Assembly: GCF_000621125.1 (NCBI RefSeq)
Contig: NZ_KK211214.1
Coordinates: 871,300-935,299 of the forward strand
DNA: 64,000 nt
Reading direction: 5' to 3'
Source of the DNA: Maribacter antarcticus DSM 21422
Lineage (GTDB): Bacteria > Bacteroidota > Bacteroidia > Flavobacteriales > Flavobacteriaceae
Under the pieces are notes generated by a model that did not search any database, was not told where the DNA came from, and was given only the letters and a program-made list of their open reading frames with translations. Of the stretch, positions 9,300 through 21,368 are shown piece after piece; within the stretch, counting starts at the first letter, position 1, and every line of letters starts with the position of its first letter. A program made the position numbers and the translations under genes.

Positions 9300-10043
9300 T
9301 TAACTTTCTGATTCATTGGTTTTTGTGGAATCAGCTACCAATCTGTTAATTTGCTGAAGCTCTTCCGTTGTTAGGTCTCTCCATTTGCCTGAGGGGAGAT
9401 CTAAATGAACGTTCATGATTCGGATGCGCTTCAACTTTTTTACCCTGTACTCCAAATGCTCGCACATACGTCTTATTTGACGGTTGAGACCCTGTGTTAA
9501 AATAATACGGAACTGGTAGGTGCTTACTTGGCTTACCTCGCAGTTTCTTGTCACGGTATCCAATATTGGGACCCCATTTCTCATTTTGTTTAAAAAGTCG
9601 GGTCTAATTTGTTTATCTACGGTTACGAGATACTCTTTTTCATGATTATTTCTTGCTCTAAGGATTTTGTTGACAATATCCCCGTCGTTGGTCAAAAATA
9701 TCAAACCTTCACTCGGCTTATCTAATCTTCCGATAGGGAAAATGCGTTTAGGATAATTTATAAAATCAATAATATTATCTTTTTCTACCTTGCTGTCTGT
9801 GGTGCATACAATCCCAACCGGCTTATTAAAAGCAAGATAAACAGGTTTTTCTTTTGGTGCAGTAACCGCTTCTCCGTCTACTTTTACGGCATCACCGTCT
9901 ACCACTTTTGTTCCCATTTCAGGAACCTTGCCATTTATGGTAACTCTGCCTTGGGCTATAAGTTTGTCTGCTGCCCTCCTTGAACAATAGCCTACTTCGC
10001 TTAAATATTTATTTATCCTCGTCTGTTTTACTGTATCTGCCAT
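9300..10043 (-). CDS. rluF: 23S rRNA pseudouridine synthase, RluF/RsuA-RluB family
   Basis: 247 aa. An S4 RNA-binding domain comes first ([31 protein letters not shown], residues 7-38), then the RsuA/RluB/RluF catalytic domain. The catalytic motif [17 protein letters not shown] contains the active-site Asp, and the family's NKPVGIVCT and [25 protein letters not shown] segments are present. RluF-type enzymes isomerise uridine to pseudouridine in 23S rRNA (U2604 in E. coli, with extra activity on tRNA-Tyr in some). The [15 protein letters not shown] ending favours RluF over RluB. Length matches flavobacterial homologues. It lies 30 nt downstream of the beta-lactamase-fold gene on the same strand. 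Confidence 0.9.
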   Translation of the reverse strand: MADTVKQTRINKYLSEVGYCSRRAADKLIAQGRVTINGKVPEMGTKVVDGDAVKVDGEAVTAPKEKPVYLAFNKPVGIVCTTDSKVEKDNIIDFINYPKRIFPIGRLDKPSEGLIFLTNDGDIVNKILRARNNHEKEYLVTVDKQIRPDFLNKMRNGVPILDTVTRNCEVSQVSTYQFRIILTQGLNRQIRRMCEHLEYRVKKLKRIRIMNVHLDLPSGKWRDLTTEELQQINRLVADSTKTNESES

Positions 10044-10073
10044 AGCTTTGTTACGGATACCCGATATTAGTTG

Positions 10074-11204
10074 TTACGCTCTATTTCTAATGTATGTATT
10101 TCCCTTCCTTAGGGATGCTAAAAACGGAATTCCGATGCCATCGTACCCGTAAACATTATCATTAAAGACCCTGTTTTTGTTTGCCAAAATTATTGCTGTC
10201 AACAAAAAATCTACATGATTTTTACTATCAATTATATAAGCACAAGCTGTTAAAGTGCCATAAGCAAAACCCGCCTTATTATATATTTTTATATGGTCTG
10301 GAACGGTTTCCTGGGTGTCTCTATAAAAGAAAAATTCACAATAACCATCATAATATTCAGTAGAATTATATCCCGCATTTCGAGGTAGTGTGTACATGGA
10401 TTTCAATAAAAAGGTGTGTTGATCTTCCGAAAGGTCAAAACGTTTTGTGGGGTCGAACTCGTTCGGAAAGATGACTCTTTTTAAAACCTCGTGCTGACTA
10501 GTAATCGGATAATAATTCTTTAGACTAAAATCAAAGGGGTCATTTACATGGGCGTCATTTTCGTAATATCCAATTCCTTTTTTAACTCGCTTTAGTTGAA
10601 GTAGTTTTGCAGTTGTATTTATACTAGGCACAGAAATACCGGTTGTACTATCGTTTAAATATAGGATAAGCGGTTTGGTTTTTAAATCAATTGAATGATG
10701 GCCTAGTCTGTGAGAAATACGAACGGGTCCTATTCCTTTGTCCGTCAAACTCTTATTAATAGCATCTTGTGCTAATAGCTCTAGCATGCGGTTATTGGCC
10801 AGGTTATCGCTTACCGCGAATACTTCCGAAATATCTTGCGCAATGCTAAATTCTATTGAATCTCCCTCTATATAATTTTTTGTGTTTTTGTTGATGCTAT
10901 CAGTCTGGTTCAAACGTTCGAGCACTAGCACGGCAATTGGAAATTTAACGGTGCACACAGGATAAAAACAGTGTCCTTGATCTAGTTGAAAATCAAAGTC
11001 AGTAAAGACAATGCTATTGTTGCGCCGATCTATCTGCGTGTATCGTATTTGTACCTCGTATTGGTCCAGACTATCCATGACCCTACTTATGGTTTGGTTT
11101 CTGGATGCCAAGGCTTGCTTTAAAACTGAACTACTGTTTTGCTGGGAGCAAGAGCTCAAAACGGAGACTAAAAGGAAAAGAATAGTTGCTTTCATGTGTG
11201 ACAC
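10074..11204 (-). CDS. Class A beta-lactamase-fold lipoprotein with Cys in place of the catalytic Ser
   Basis: 376 aa. The lipobox LSSC puts the lipidated Cys at residue 19. The body belongs to the Beta-lactamase2 (class A-like serine hydrolase) family. The SxxK position reads C84-T-V-K87 within YPVCTVKFPIAVLVLERL, where relatives read YPASTVK. The codon is TGC on the minus strand near 10950, so the change is in the sequence and not a frame artefact. The other two hallmark elements survive: SDN at 132-134 and KAG at 310-312. The protein may be an inactive binding protein, or a Cys-nucleophile hydrolase. It could have been annotated as a beta-lactamase, but its length and surroundings do not suggest antibiotic resistance. 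Confidence 0.85.
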   Translation of the reverse strand: MSHMKATILFLLVSVLSSCSQQNSSSVLKQALASRNQTISRVMDSLDQYEVQIRYTQIDRRNNSIVFTDFDFQLDQGHCFYPVCTVKFPIAVLVLERLNQTDSINKNTKNYIEGDSIEFSIAQDISEVFAVSDNLANNRMLELLAQDAINKSLTDKGIGPVRISHRLGHHSIDLKTKPLILYLNDSTTGISVPSINTTAKLLQLKRVKKGIGYYENDAHVNDPFDFSLKNYYPITSQHEVLKRVIFPNEFDPTKRFDLSEDQHTFLLKSMYTLPRNAGYNSTEYYDGYCEFFFYRDTQETVPDHIKIYNKAGFAYGTLTACAYIIDSKNHVDFLLTAIILANKNRVFNDNVYGYDGIGIPFLASLRKGNTYIRNRA

Positions 11205-11261
11205 ATATTAATTTGAAGCATTGGTTTTTACTATTTCATTCTAAGCACCTAATACTTGGGT

Positions 11262-11504
11262 TTAGTTATCTGTGTATACTTCTCCACGATGCGGTTTTAA
11301 GGTATCTCGTACCGTAATCATGTCTTTCTCGTTTACCACCATGTAGGCCAAACTGTGCATTTCGTTTAGTTGCTCGTGCCCCGTGATATCTAAAGGAAGC
11401 TTTTCCATCGTAATAAATTCCTTTAAGTGCTTTTCGTGGTGTTCAGCCGTTCTAAAGCCTTCTGGCCCTCTAAAATCCCAAATCAATTTTATTTTTCTAT
11501 CCAA
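11262..11504 (-). CDS. Small conserved flavobacterial protein, unknown function
   Basis: 80 aa, without signal peptide or membrane segment. It starts MDRKIKLIWDFRGPEG, is rich in His/Glu (TAEHHEKHLKEF) and ends LKPHRGEVYTDN. I recognise the general shape of a small cytosolic protein conserved in Bacteroidetes, but no function is known to me. It has its own upstream space (216 bp shared with the divergent SurA-like operon) and ends 58 nt before the beta-lactamase-fold gene, so the two could be co-transcribed. Confidence 0.7.
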   Translation of the reverse strand: MDRKIKLIWDFRGPEGFRTAEHHEKHLKEFITMEKLPLDITGHEQLNEMHSLAYMVVNEKDMITVRDTLKPHRGEVYTDN

Positions 11505-11686
11505 AATTTAATATTTTAGGTTCAAAATTAAGCTTTTCGACTTAAATCCAAGGGATACAATAGTATTCTGCGAGATTGGTTTCTAAACTATCTTGCTTAT
11601 TTTGTATCTGAAGGAGATTTAGAACAATAAATCCTTCTAAAAATTTCTTATTGCCCTAAAATTGTGTTAAGTAAAAGGAGCTAGAG

Positions 11687-11716
11687 TTGCAAGGGATTTT
11701 CTAATTGTTATTTTTG
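11687..11716 (+). promoter_or_regulatory. Candidate Bacteroidetes promoter upstream of the SurA-like operon
   Basis: TTG at 11687-11689 and TATTTTTG (TAnnTTTG) at 11709-11716 are separated by 19 nt, a fitting spacing for the Bacteroidetes primary sigma factor. The -7 box ends only 4 nt before the ATG at 11721, so if it is used, translation must start leaderless or further downstream. Confidence 0.35.
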
Positions 11717-11720
11717 CCAA

Positions 11721-12617
11721 ATGTTTTGTTTAATAACCTTTAGGAAAAGGCATTTCGCCTTAAGTATAACTACGTTGACCTTAATATGTATTTTTCTGAG
11801 TTCCTGTAGTTCTTATTTTAAAAAAAAGGAAAACATAGTACCTCTAGCTAGGGTAGGGGAAAACTTTTTATATGGGGAGGATATTGCTGTATACATTACA
11901 AATGGAATGTCCGAGTCAGATAGCGCATCTTTCGTTAACAATTATATTAATACATGGGCATCTAAACAGTTGCTTTTGTCCAAGGCTAAGATAAACTTAC
12001 AAGAGGATAAATTACAAAAATTTGATGCCTTAGTAGCAGACTACAGAACGGACCTATATACCCGGGCATACAAGGAAGCGTTAGTTTTAAAAGGTTCGGA
12101 TTCTTTAATTTCCAAGGACCAACTGGCTAATTTTTATGCAGAAGAAAAAGAGAATTTTAAATTAAAGGAGCGGATTTTAAGAATTCGTTTTGTTGCCTTG
12201 CCAAAGAATTTTTTAAATAAGGGTGAAGTTAGTAAACGTTTAAAAAACTTCGAAAAGGAAGATGTTTCGTATTTGGATTCGATAGGGGTACAGTTTACAA
12301 AATTACATTTTAACGATTCTATTTGGGTGAGAGCATCTAGAGTAGCAGCCGAAATACCGCCCATAGGCTTTGAAAATCAGGATAGGTACTTAAAAAAATC
12401 ACAATTTTTTGAATTGGAGGATTCAATCGGGGTATATTTGGGAATGATAGAGGAAGTAAAAGATATAAACGAAATAGCTCCTATGTCTTTTGTTGTACCT
12501 ACCATAAAACAAGTGTTATTGAATCGCAGAAAAATAAACTACCTGCGTAAACTTGAAATAGAAATTATAGATGAAGCAATTAAGGATAAGGAATTTGAGG
12601 TGTATACCAAGGATTAG
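11721..12617 (+). CDS. SurA-type periplasmic chaperone / peptidyl-prolyl isomerase-like lipoprotein
   Basis: 298 aa with a lipoprotein signal (LICIFLSSC, lipidated Cys at residue 29). The next part resembles a SurA N-terminal chaperone domain: VPLARVGENFLYGEDI, then a helical NNYINTWASKQLLLSKAKINL segment. I see no clear PpiC parvulin domain, and the C-terminal half is diverged. It overlaps by 47 nt the gene for a two-domain parvulin protein, which is followed by a MoxR ATPase. Flavobacteria commonly carry two or three such tandem isomerase genes. Likely role: chaperoning outer-membrane proteins in the periplasm. The start is uncertain, since a promoter-like -7 box lies right before this ATG. 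Confidence 0.8.
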   Translation: MFCLITFRKRHFALSITTLTLICIFLSSCSSYFKKKENIVPLARVGENFLYGEDIAVYITNGMSESDSASFVNNYINTWASKQLLLSKAKINLQEDKLQKFDALVADYRTDLYTRAYKEALVLKGSDSLISKDQLANFYAEEKENFKLKERILRIRFVALPKNFLNKGEVSKRLKNFEKEDVSYLDSIGVQFTKLHFNDSIWVRASRVAAEIPPIGFENQDRYLKKSQFFELEDSIGVYLGMIEEVKDINEIAPMSFVVPTIKQVLLNRRKINYLRKLEIEIIDEAIKDKEFEVYTKD

Positions 12618-14058
12618 AAAGTTGATTTGTACCGGTATATTGAGTATATGTTCGGTTATAGTGTTTGGCCAGCAGACCGTTCCAGAAGTGCCAGATAATC
12701 AAGTAGAGCCAGAAGAAATTGTAGCTGAGGCAGAGATTACCAAGAAAAAGGACACGGTTAATAATTTTAAGAGAATAAAGTTGGATGGTATTTCTGCCGT
12801 TGTAGGCGATTATGTGATTTTGGATTCTGATGTTGCGAAAACACTGATTGATCTTAAGAGTCAAGGCGCCGCTACAGATGATATTACGCATTGTGGACTT
12901 TTAGGTAAGCTGATGGAAGACCGTTTATATGCGCACCAAGCGGTTCAAGATAGTATTTTGGTTTCGGACGATATGGTAAATGCCCAAAGTGAAGCGCAAT
13001 TGCAATCTTTGGTTCAGCAAATAGGGTCTATGCCTAAGGTGTTGAAGTATTACAAAAAGCTGGACGAAGTGAGTTTTAGGGAAGAGCTGTACAAGATTAA
13101 TAAGCTGAGGATGTTGTCTGAGAAAATGCAGCAAGAAATTATAATGGATATTGAAATTACCCCGGAAGAGGTACGGCAGTTTTTTAGTAATATTCCTGAC
13201 GACGAACGCCCAGTTCTTGGTGCTGAATTGGAGATTGCGCAAATCGTGAAAACCCCTAAGCCATCTGACGAAGAGAACCAAAAAGTAGTAGACAAGCTCA
13301 ACCAAATAAAAGCGGATATTGAGGATAATGATGCTAGTTTTAATGTTAAAGCAATTTTGTATTCTCAGGATCCTGGATCAAAATCTAAAGGTGGATTTTA
13401 TAGTATTACCAAAGAAACAGGCTTTGATAAAACATTTAAGGATGTAGCCTTTAGCCTTAGAGAAGGTCAAGTTTCAGAACCTTTTAAGACCCCCTTCGGT
13501 TATCATATTATTTTTATAGAAAAAATACGGGGACAAGAATTGGATTTGCGTCATATCTTAATATCTCCCGAAATTTCAGACGCTGTTGCTGAAGAGGCAA
13601 AATCGGAATTGGATAGTATTCGCCAAAAAATCATGAATGAAGAATTTACCTTTGCAGAGGCGGCTTTAAATTTTTCAGATGAAAAGGAAACAAAATATGA
13701 TGGGGGTGTACTTCGTAATCCCGAAGATTTTGGAGCCCGTTTTGAGCTTACCAAAATGGATCCTTCTTTGTATAATCAGGTTCGTAACTTAAAAGACAAT
13801 GAGATATCCTATCCCACTTTAGAAGAAGATCAACGTGGAGGTCCACCAAAGTATAAAATTTTAAAAGTTACCAATAGGTATGATGAGCATAAAGCAGATT
13901 TTGCGCAGGACTATATTAAAATTCAGCAATTGGCCCTTACACAAAAGCAGTTTAACGCAATAAAAGAATGGATGGCAGAACACATAGCAGATACTTATGT
14001 TAGCGTAAACGACGCAAATAGGGATTGCGATTTTGCTAATAAATGGGTAAAGGATTAA
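12571..14058 (+). CDS. SurA-like peptidyl-prolyl cis-trans isomerase with two parvulin domains
   Basis: 495 aa from the ATG at 12571, inside the previous gene. A hydrophobic signal (KLICTGILSICSVIVFGQQ) sits at residues ~17-35, so the true start might be a later TTG at 12595. A SurA N-terminal segment follows (LDGISAVVGDYVILDSDV, then GLLGKLMEDRLYAHQAVQDSI). Two PpiC/parvulin domains come next: about residues 215-310 (LEIAQIVKTPK, FGYHIIFIEKIRGQ) and 313-410 (LRHILISPEISD, FTFAEAALNFSDE). SurA assists folding of outer-membrane proteins by cis-trans proline isomerisation and chaperoning. It lies 3 nt upstream of the MoxR gene, so the two are translationally coupled. Confidence 0.9.
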   Translation: MKQLRIRNLRCIPRIRKLICTGILSICSVIVFGQQTVPEVPDNQVEPEEIVAEAEITKKKDTVNNFKRIKLDGISAVVGDYVILDSDVAKTLIDLKSQGAATDDITHCGLLGKLMEDRLYAHQAVQDSILVSDDMVNAQSEAQLQSLVQQIGSMPKVLKYYKKLDEVSFREELYKINKLRMLSEKMQQEIIMDIEITPEEVRQFFSNIPDDERPVLGAELEIAQIVKTPKPSDEENQKVVDKLNQIKADIEDNDASFNVKAILYSQDPGSKSKGGFYSITKETGFDKTFKDVAFSLREGQVSEPFKTPFGYHIIFIEKIRGQELDLRHILISPEISDAVAEEAKSELDSIRQKIMNEEFTFAEAALNFSDEKETKYDGGVLRNPEDFGARFELTKMDPSLYNQVRNLKDNEISYPTLEEDQRGGPPKYKILKVTNRYDEHKADFAQDYIKIQQLALTQKQFNAIKEWMAEHIADTYVSVNDANRDCDFANKWVKD

Positions 14059-14061
14059 TAT

Positions 14062-15015
14062 ATGTCAGACGTTGCTGCTATACAAAACCTAGTAGAAAAA
14101 CATTTAGCGCTTAAGAAGGAAATAGCTAAGGCCATTGTTGGCCAAGATACCGTAATAGATCAGATTCTATTGTCTATTTATACAGGCGGACATTCATTAT
14201 TAATTGGTGTTCCCGGTTTGGCAAAAACCTTAATGGTAAATACCATTGCACATGCGCTTGGGTTAGATTTTAAACGCATACAGTTTACGCCAGATTTGAT
14301 GCCTAGTGATATTTTAGGGAGCGAAGTCTTGGACCAGAATAGAAATTTCAAATTTATTAAAGGGCCTATTTTTTCTAATATTGTTTTGGCAGACGAAATA
14401 AATAGAACACCGCCCAAGACGCAAGCAGCCCTTTTGGAGGCCATGCAGGAGCAATCAGTGACCATTGCCGGTCATCAACATAAATTAGAATTACCCTATT
14501 TTGTTCTCGCAACCCAGAACCCTATAGAACAAGAAGGGACCTATCCATTGCCTGAGGCGCAGCTAGATCGTTTTATGTTTGCTATCGAACTGCAGTATCC
14601 CACTATCGAAGAAGAGATTCAAATTGTAAAAAATACAACATCAACAAACAAGGTCAATATAAAACCACAGTTTACAGCGAATGAAATATTAGCTGTCCAA
14701 GAGTTGGTAAGGCGTATTCCAGTTCCGGATAATGTAGTGGAATATGCTGTAAAATTAGTAAATAATACAAGGCCTAATTTAGCTACAGCATCAGATTTTA
14801 TTAAACAATATCTAGATTGGGGTGCAGGTCCTAGGGCGTCTCAGAATTTAATTTTGGGAGCGAAGGCAAACGCTGCAATACATGGTAAATATTCCCCGGA
14901 TATAGAAGATGTACAGGCAGTGGTTAAAGGAATCCTAAAACATCGAATTATTAAAAATTACAAGGCTGAGGCCGAGGGGATTTCTGAGGAGGATATCATA
15001 GACCGATTGTTGTAG
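14062..15015 (+). CDS. MoxR-family AAA+ ATPase
   Basis: 317 aa. Walker A is GVPGLAKT, Walker B is NIVLADEINRTPPKTQAALLEAMQE, and sensor 1 is FVLATQNPIEQEGTYPLPEAQLDRF, all standard for MoxR. The C-terminal lid has WGAGPRASQNLILGAKANA. MoxR ATPases act as chaperones that mature or activate partner proteins, often VWA-domain proteins; the DUF58/VWA partners usual in Bacteroidetes are absent here, as the gene ends the operon and is followed by aconitase after 184 bp. The 3-nt gap to the SurA-like gene suggests a joint role in envelope protein quality control, which is inference. Confidence 0.93.
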   Translation: MSDVAAIQNLVEKHLALKKEIAKAIVGQDTVIDQILLSIYTGGHSLLIGVPGLAKTLMVNTIAHALGLDFKRIQFTPDLMPSDILGSEVLDQNRNFKFIKGPIFSNIVLADEINRTPPKTQAALLEAMQEQSVTIAGHQHKLELPYFVLATQNPIEQEGTYPLPEAQLDRFMFAIELQYPTIEEEIQIVKNTTSTNKVNIKPQFTANEILAVQELVRRIPVPDNVVEYAVKLVNNTRPNLATASDFIKQYLDWGAGPRASQNLILGAKANAAIHGKYSPDIEDVQAVVKGILKHRIIKNYKAEAEGISEEDIIDRLL

Positions 15016-15199
15016 TTCCCTTTTCTGTTAGTTTTTTAGGTTCCTCATAAAGAACTATGGCTTTATTTGATGTTTAGCCTTCTGTTAACCTAAATATCTT
15101 CCATTTAGCTAAAAACATCGAAAGCAGCATTTAAAGTTTTAATTACGGCTCATATTTTCTTAAATTTACTAAACGATTTAACCTTAAAATAAATACAGG

Positions 15200-17473
15200 A
15201 TGGCATTCGATATCGATATGATTAAAGGGGTGTACGCCAATATGGCGGACCGAGTGGATAAGGCCCGGGAAATTGTGGGAAAACCACTTACTCTTTCGGA
15301 GAAAATACTATACTCACATTTGTGGGAAGGTACACCAACCAAGGCTTTTTCAAGAGGAAAGGACTATGTAGATTTTAATCCCGATCGTATTGCTTTGCAG
15401 GATGCTACAGCGCAAATGGCACTTTTACAGTTTATGCAAGCTGGAAAGAAACAGGTCGCTGTCCCAACAACGGTGCATTGTGATCACTTGATACAGGCAA
15501 AAAATGGAGCAACTGCAGATTTAAAATTTGCAAATTCTACTAGTGCCGAGGTTTTTAATTTTCTAGAGTCCGTTTCTAATAAATATGGAATTGGTTTTTG
15601 GAAACCAGGAGCAGGAATTATACATCAAGTTGTTTTGGAGAATTATGCCTTTCCTGGCGGTATGATGATTGGTACGGATTCCCATACAGTAAACGCTGGC
15701 GGGTTAGGAATGGTAGCCATTGGTGTTGGTGGTGCGGATGCAGTGGATGTGATGGCCGGAATGGCTTGGGAATTAAAATTCCCAAAATTAATTGGGGTAC
15801 GATTGACTGGAACAATTTCTGGTTGGACTGCTCCAAAGGATGTTATTTTAAAAGTAGCTGAGATACTAACTGTTAAAGGGGGTACTGGAGCTATTGTAGA
15901 ATATTTTGGACCTGGCGCTATTTCATTGTCTTGTACCGGTAAAGGAACTATTTGTAATATGGGTGCGGAGATAGGAGCAACGACCTCTACTTTTGGTTAT
16001 GACGAGTCCATGGAAAGATACCTTCGTGCTACGGACAGATCTGATGTTGCAGATGCAGCAAACGAAGTAAAGGAACACCTTACTGCCGATGCCGAGGTGT
16101 ATGCAAACCCAGAAAACTATTTTGATCAAGTTATAGATATTGACCTTTCTAAATTGGGTCCATTATTGAACGGACCTTTTACGCCGGATTTATCTACGCC
16201 AGTAGGTAGTGATATGACCGAAAAGGCAACGAAAAATGATTGGCCCATACAAGTTGAATGGGGACTTATTGGTTCATGCACCAATTCTTCTTACGAGGAT
16301 TTGTCAAGAGCGTCCTCGATTGCGCAACAGGCATTGGATAAAGGTTTAAAAATGAAGTCGGAATTGGGTATTAATCCAGGTTCCGAGCAAGTTCGTTTTA
16401 CAGCGGAAAGAGATGGTATTCTAAATGTTTTTGAAAAATTGGATGCTAAGATTTTCACTAACGCTTGCGGACCTTGTATTGGACAATGGGCTAGGTATAG
16501 CAATCCCAAGAACGCACCAAAGAATAGTATTGTGCATTCATTCAACAGGAACTTTGCCAAGCGAGCAGATGGCAACCCTAACACGCACGCTTTTGTAGCG
16601 TCACCAGAAATAACAGCTGCCATTGCTATAGCCGGTCGTTTAGATTTTAATCCGATTACCGATTCGTTGATTAACGAAAATGGTCAAGAAGTACGGTTTG
16701 ATGAACCAACAGGTTGGGAACTTCCACCAAACGGTTTTGAAGTTCAGGATGCTGGTTTCCTTGCCCCTGAGGCCGATGGTTCTGGAGTTCAGGTCGTGGT
16801 TGCTGGAGATTCTGAAAGACTGCAGGTGTTGGAGCCCTTCTTGCCCATACAAAACGAAGAGCTGCAGGGTGTAAAGCTATTGATAAAGGCTTTTGGTAAA
16901 TGTACTACCGATCATATTTCAATGGCAGGACCATGGTTGCGTTTTAGAGGACATTTAGATAATATTGCGAATAATACGCTCATTGGTGCGGTAAATGCCT
17001 TTAACAAAAAGACAAACTTTGTAAAAAACCAAGCAACAGGCGAATTCGAAGGGGTGCCAGATACACAGAGAGCATATAAAGCAGCAGGTATAAAAACTAT
17101 TGTTATTGGTGACCATAATTACGGTGAAGGTTCTTCTAGAGAGCATGCAGCTATGCAGCCAAGACACTTGGGAGTTGCAGCGGTACTTGTAAAGTCTTTT
17201 GCTCGTATACATGAAACAAACTTGAAAAAGCAAGGAATGTTAGGCTTAACCTTTGCTAAGGAAAGTGATTACGATTTAATAAAAGAAGACGATACTTTTA
17301 ATTTTATTAATATAGCTGATTTTGCGCCGGACAAACCGTTAATCATTGAAGTGGTTCATGCAGATGGCTCCAAAGACACTGTAGTAGCAAATCATACTTA
17401 TAACAAAGCACAAATCGGATGGTATAGAGAGGGTTCTGCGCTCAATGTGATCAAAAGAGAAAATGCAGTATAA
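15200..17473 (+). CDS. acn: Aconitate hydratase (mitochondrial-type)
   Basis: 757 aa, matching mitochondrial-type aconitases. The [4Fe-4S] ligands are visible: Cys in [14 protein letters not shown] and the CxxC in [13 protein letters not shown]. The swivel domain carries [22 protein letters not shown]. The enzyme isomerises citrate to isocitrate in the TCA cycle. The substrate-binding [30 protein letters not shown] stretch is intact. It is transcribed alone and ends at a hairpin terminator. I used the generic symbol because the family differs from both E. coli AcnA and AcnB. Confidence 0.96.
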   Translation: MAFDIDMIKGVYANMADRVDKAREIVGKPLTLSEKILYSHLWEGTPTKAFSRGKDYVDFNPDRIALQDATAQMALLQFMQAGKKQVAVPTTVHCDHLIQAKNGATADLKFANSTSAEVFNFLESVSNKYGIGFWKPGAGIIHQVVLENYAFPGGMMIGTDSHTVNAGGLGMVAIGVGGADAVDVMAGMAWELKFPKLIGVRLTGTISGWTAPKDVILKVAEILTVKGGTGAIVEYFGPGAISLSCTGKGTICNMGAEIGATTSTFGYDESMERYLRATDRSDVADAANEVKEHLTADAEVYANPENYFDQVIDIDLSKLGPLLNGPFTPDLSTPVGSDMTEKATKNDWPIQVEWGLIGSCTNSSYEDLSRASSIAQQALDKGLKMKSELGINPGSEQVRFTAERDGILNVFEKLDAKIFTNACGPCIGQWARYSNPKNAPKNSIVHSFNRNFAKRADGNPNTHAFVASPEITAAIAIAGRLDFNPITDSLINENGQEVRFDEPTGWELPPNGFEVQDAGFLAPEADGSGVQVVVAGDSERLQVLEPFLPIQNEELQGVKLLIKAFGKCTTDHISMAGPWLRFRGHLDNIANNTLIGAVNAFNKKTNFVKNQATGEFEGVPDTQRAYKAAGIKTIVIGDHNYGEGSSREHAAMQPRHLGVAAVLVKSFARIHETNLKKQGMLGLTFAKESDYDLIKEDDTFNFINIADFAPDKPLIIEVVHADGSKDTVVANHTYNKAQIGWYREGSALNVIKRENAV

Positions 17474-17494
17474 TAACTTGTAAATAGTTAGTGG

Positions 17495-17523
17495 AAACTC
17501 CCGATTATCCTTGGGAGTTTTTT
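17495..17523 (+). terminator. Rho-independent terminator of the aconitase gene
   Basis: Arms AAACTCCC (17495-17502) and GGGAGTTT (17513-17520) enclose a 10-nt loop and are followed by more T (six T in a row, 17518-17523). A GTG-started frame reading through this hairpin into the next gene is therefore not a likely protein start. Confidence 0.8.
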
Positions 17524-17547
17524 AGTTTTAAGGTTACTCCATATAAA

Positions 17548-18102
17548 ATGAAAAGACAAACAGTTTATACTTTATTTGTAATTGCAATTATTCTTTCCTT
17601 TTTTGTAACTCCATTAGGAGATTTTAGTAAATTAATGCTAAATCGAATATTCTCTGCGGCACCTACGGTTATTACACAAGAAAATAGAGGAGGGATAAGC
17701 AGTTATGACTGGGGGTTAAAAGATGCGAATTGGGAGTTTTTCAGTTTTAAGAAATCTAAGGGTAAGGTTGTTTTTATTACATTTTGGGCATCATGGCATT
17801 TACCTTCCAAAGCACAATTAAAAGATATACAACTACTTTATGATACATATAAGGGTAACGTAGACTTTTACGTTATTACCAATGAAGAGCGTGCTCCGGT
17901 GGAACTATTTATGATGAAAAACGACTACACTTTTCCAGTTACGTATCAAATCGTAGGAAATCTTAGTCCGCTGACCCTATTAAAACCACCAGGGTCTTAT
18001 ATTATTGATAAGAATGGTGATATTGTGGTACATCAGAATGCAATAGCAGATTGGCGCAATGATAAGGTAGACGAACTATTTGCAGAACTGATCGCGCAAT
18101 AA
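17548..18102 (+). CDS. Thioredoxin-fold membrane-anchored protein lacking the CxxC (TlpA-like)
   Basis: 184 aa from the ATG at 17548, chosen because an upstream in-frame GTG lies in the aconitase terminator. The N-terminal hydrophobic anchor is TVYTLFVIAIILSFFVT. A TlpA/AhpC-TSA-like thioredoxin fold follows: GKVVFITFWASW, then the active-site loop reads HLPSKAQL where relatives have CGPCRAEM, so both redox cysteines are gone. The cis-Pro region is ...LKPPGSYIIDKNGDIV. It cannot do thiol-disulfide exchange by the usual route; a binding or structural role is likelier. It sits 6 nt upstream of the crtA-like gene and is probably co-transcribed with it. Confidence 0.85.
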   Translation: MKRQTVYTLFVIAIILSFFVTPLGDFSKLMLNRIFSAAPTVITQENRGGISSYDWGLKDANWEFFSFKKSKGKVVFITFWASWHLPSKAQLKDIQLLYDTYKGNVDFYVITNEERAPVELFMMKNDYTFPVTYQIVGNLSPLTLLKPPGSYIIDKNGDIVVHQNAIADWRNDKVDELFAELIAQ

Positions 18103-18108
18103 TGAGTT

Positions 18109-18803
18109 ATGAGTCAAGTCACTACCCTTACTTTTTTTAGATATGCTTCCTTTATGAATAAGGTGTGGGCCTTTGGGATGATGCAATTTGCCCACAAGCC
18201 TTTAGCCAAGCAAAAAGGATTACTCCATTATAAGCTTATGGGCAGTGGTAAGGATGGTTTTAATCCCTTTGCAGATTGGTCCGTATACGCGTTGCTACAA
18301 GTTTGGGAAAGTGAGGAGGCTGCGAATCGATTTTTTGATACATCTACGTTGTATCAACGCTATGTCAGTAAAACAACACAGCAATGGGTTATCTTCTTAA
18401 GAAGTATAAAAGCAAAAGGAACCTGGGCTGGTGTAACCCCTTTCGTTCCAAGTAGTGAAATTAATTCCTCTAATCCTTATATTGCGGTAATTACAAGAGC
18501 TACAATTAAACCTAAAATGCTCCGTACATTTTGGAAGTATGTACCCATATCACAAGCGCCTTTAAAAGACAATAAGGGCTTATTATTTACGAAAGGTATT
18601 GGCGAAGTGCCATTTCTGCAAATGGCAACGTTTAGCTTATGGAAGGATAAACAATCCCTTATGGATTTTGCCTATAAGAGCAGGGAACATGCTGAGGCGA
18701 TTGCCAAAACAAGAAGTTTGGATTGGTATAACGAGGAACTGTTTTCTAGATTTGAGCCATATCGTTCAAAAGGAACGTGGGATGGAGTACCTTCGTTACC
18801 GTT

Positions 18804-18807
<4 letters not shown>
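18109..18807 (+). CDS. crtA: CrtA-like carotenoid 2-hydroxylase / spheroidene monooxygenase family
   Basis: 232 aa. It matches the CrtA family: TLTFFRYASFMNKVWAFGMMQFAHKPLAK, GFNPFADWSVYALLQVWES, ITRATIKPKMLRTFWKYVP, FSLWKDKQSLMDFAYKSREHAEAI and the terminal GTWDGVPSLPF. CrtA of purple bacteria is a ketolase; a CrtA-related enzyme of the flavobacterial strain P99-3 is instead a carotenoid 2-hydroxylase in myxol synthesis. That fits this gene, which converges on a crt operon containing cruF and crtD. Its last four bases (CTAA) overlap the stop codon of cruF on the other strand. Hydroxylase rather than ketolase is inference from context. Confidence 0.85.

Positions 18808-21368
<2,561 letters not shown>

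Noticed and set aside
12925-13305. Long antisense frame in the SurA-like gene
   Set aside because: It mirrors the codon pattern of the real gene on the other strand and has no family features.
17491-17547. GTG start extending the thioredoxin-like protein upstream
   Set aside because: It runs through the aconitase terminator, and the signal-anchor fits the ATG at 17548.
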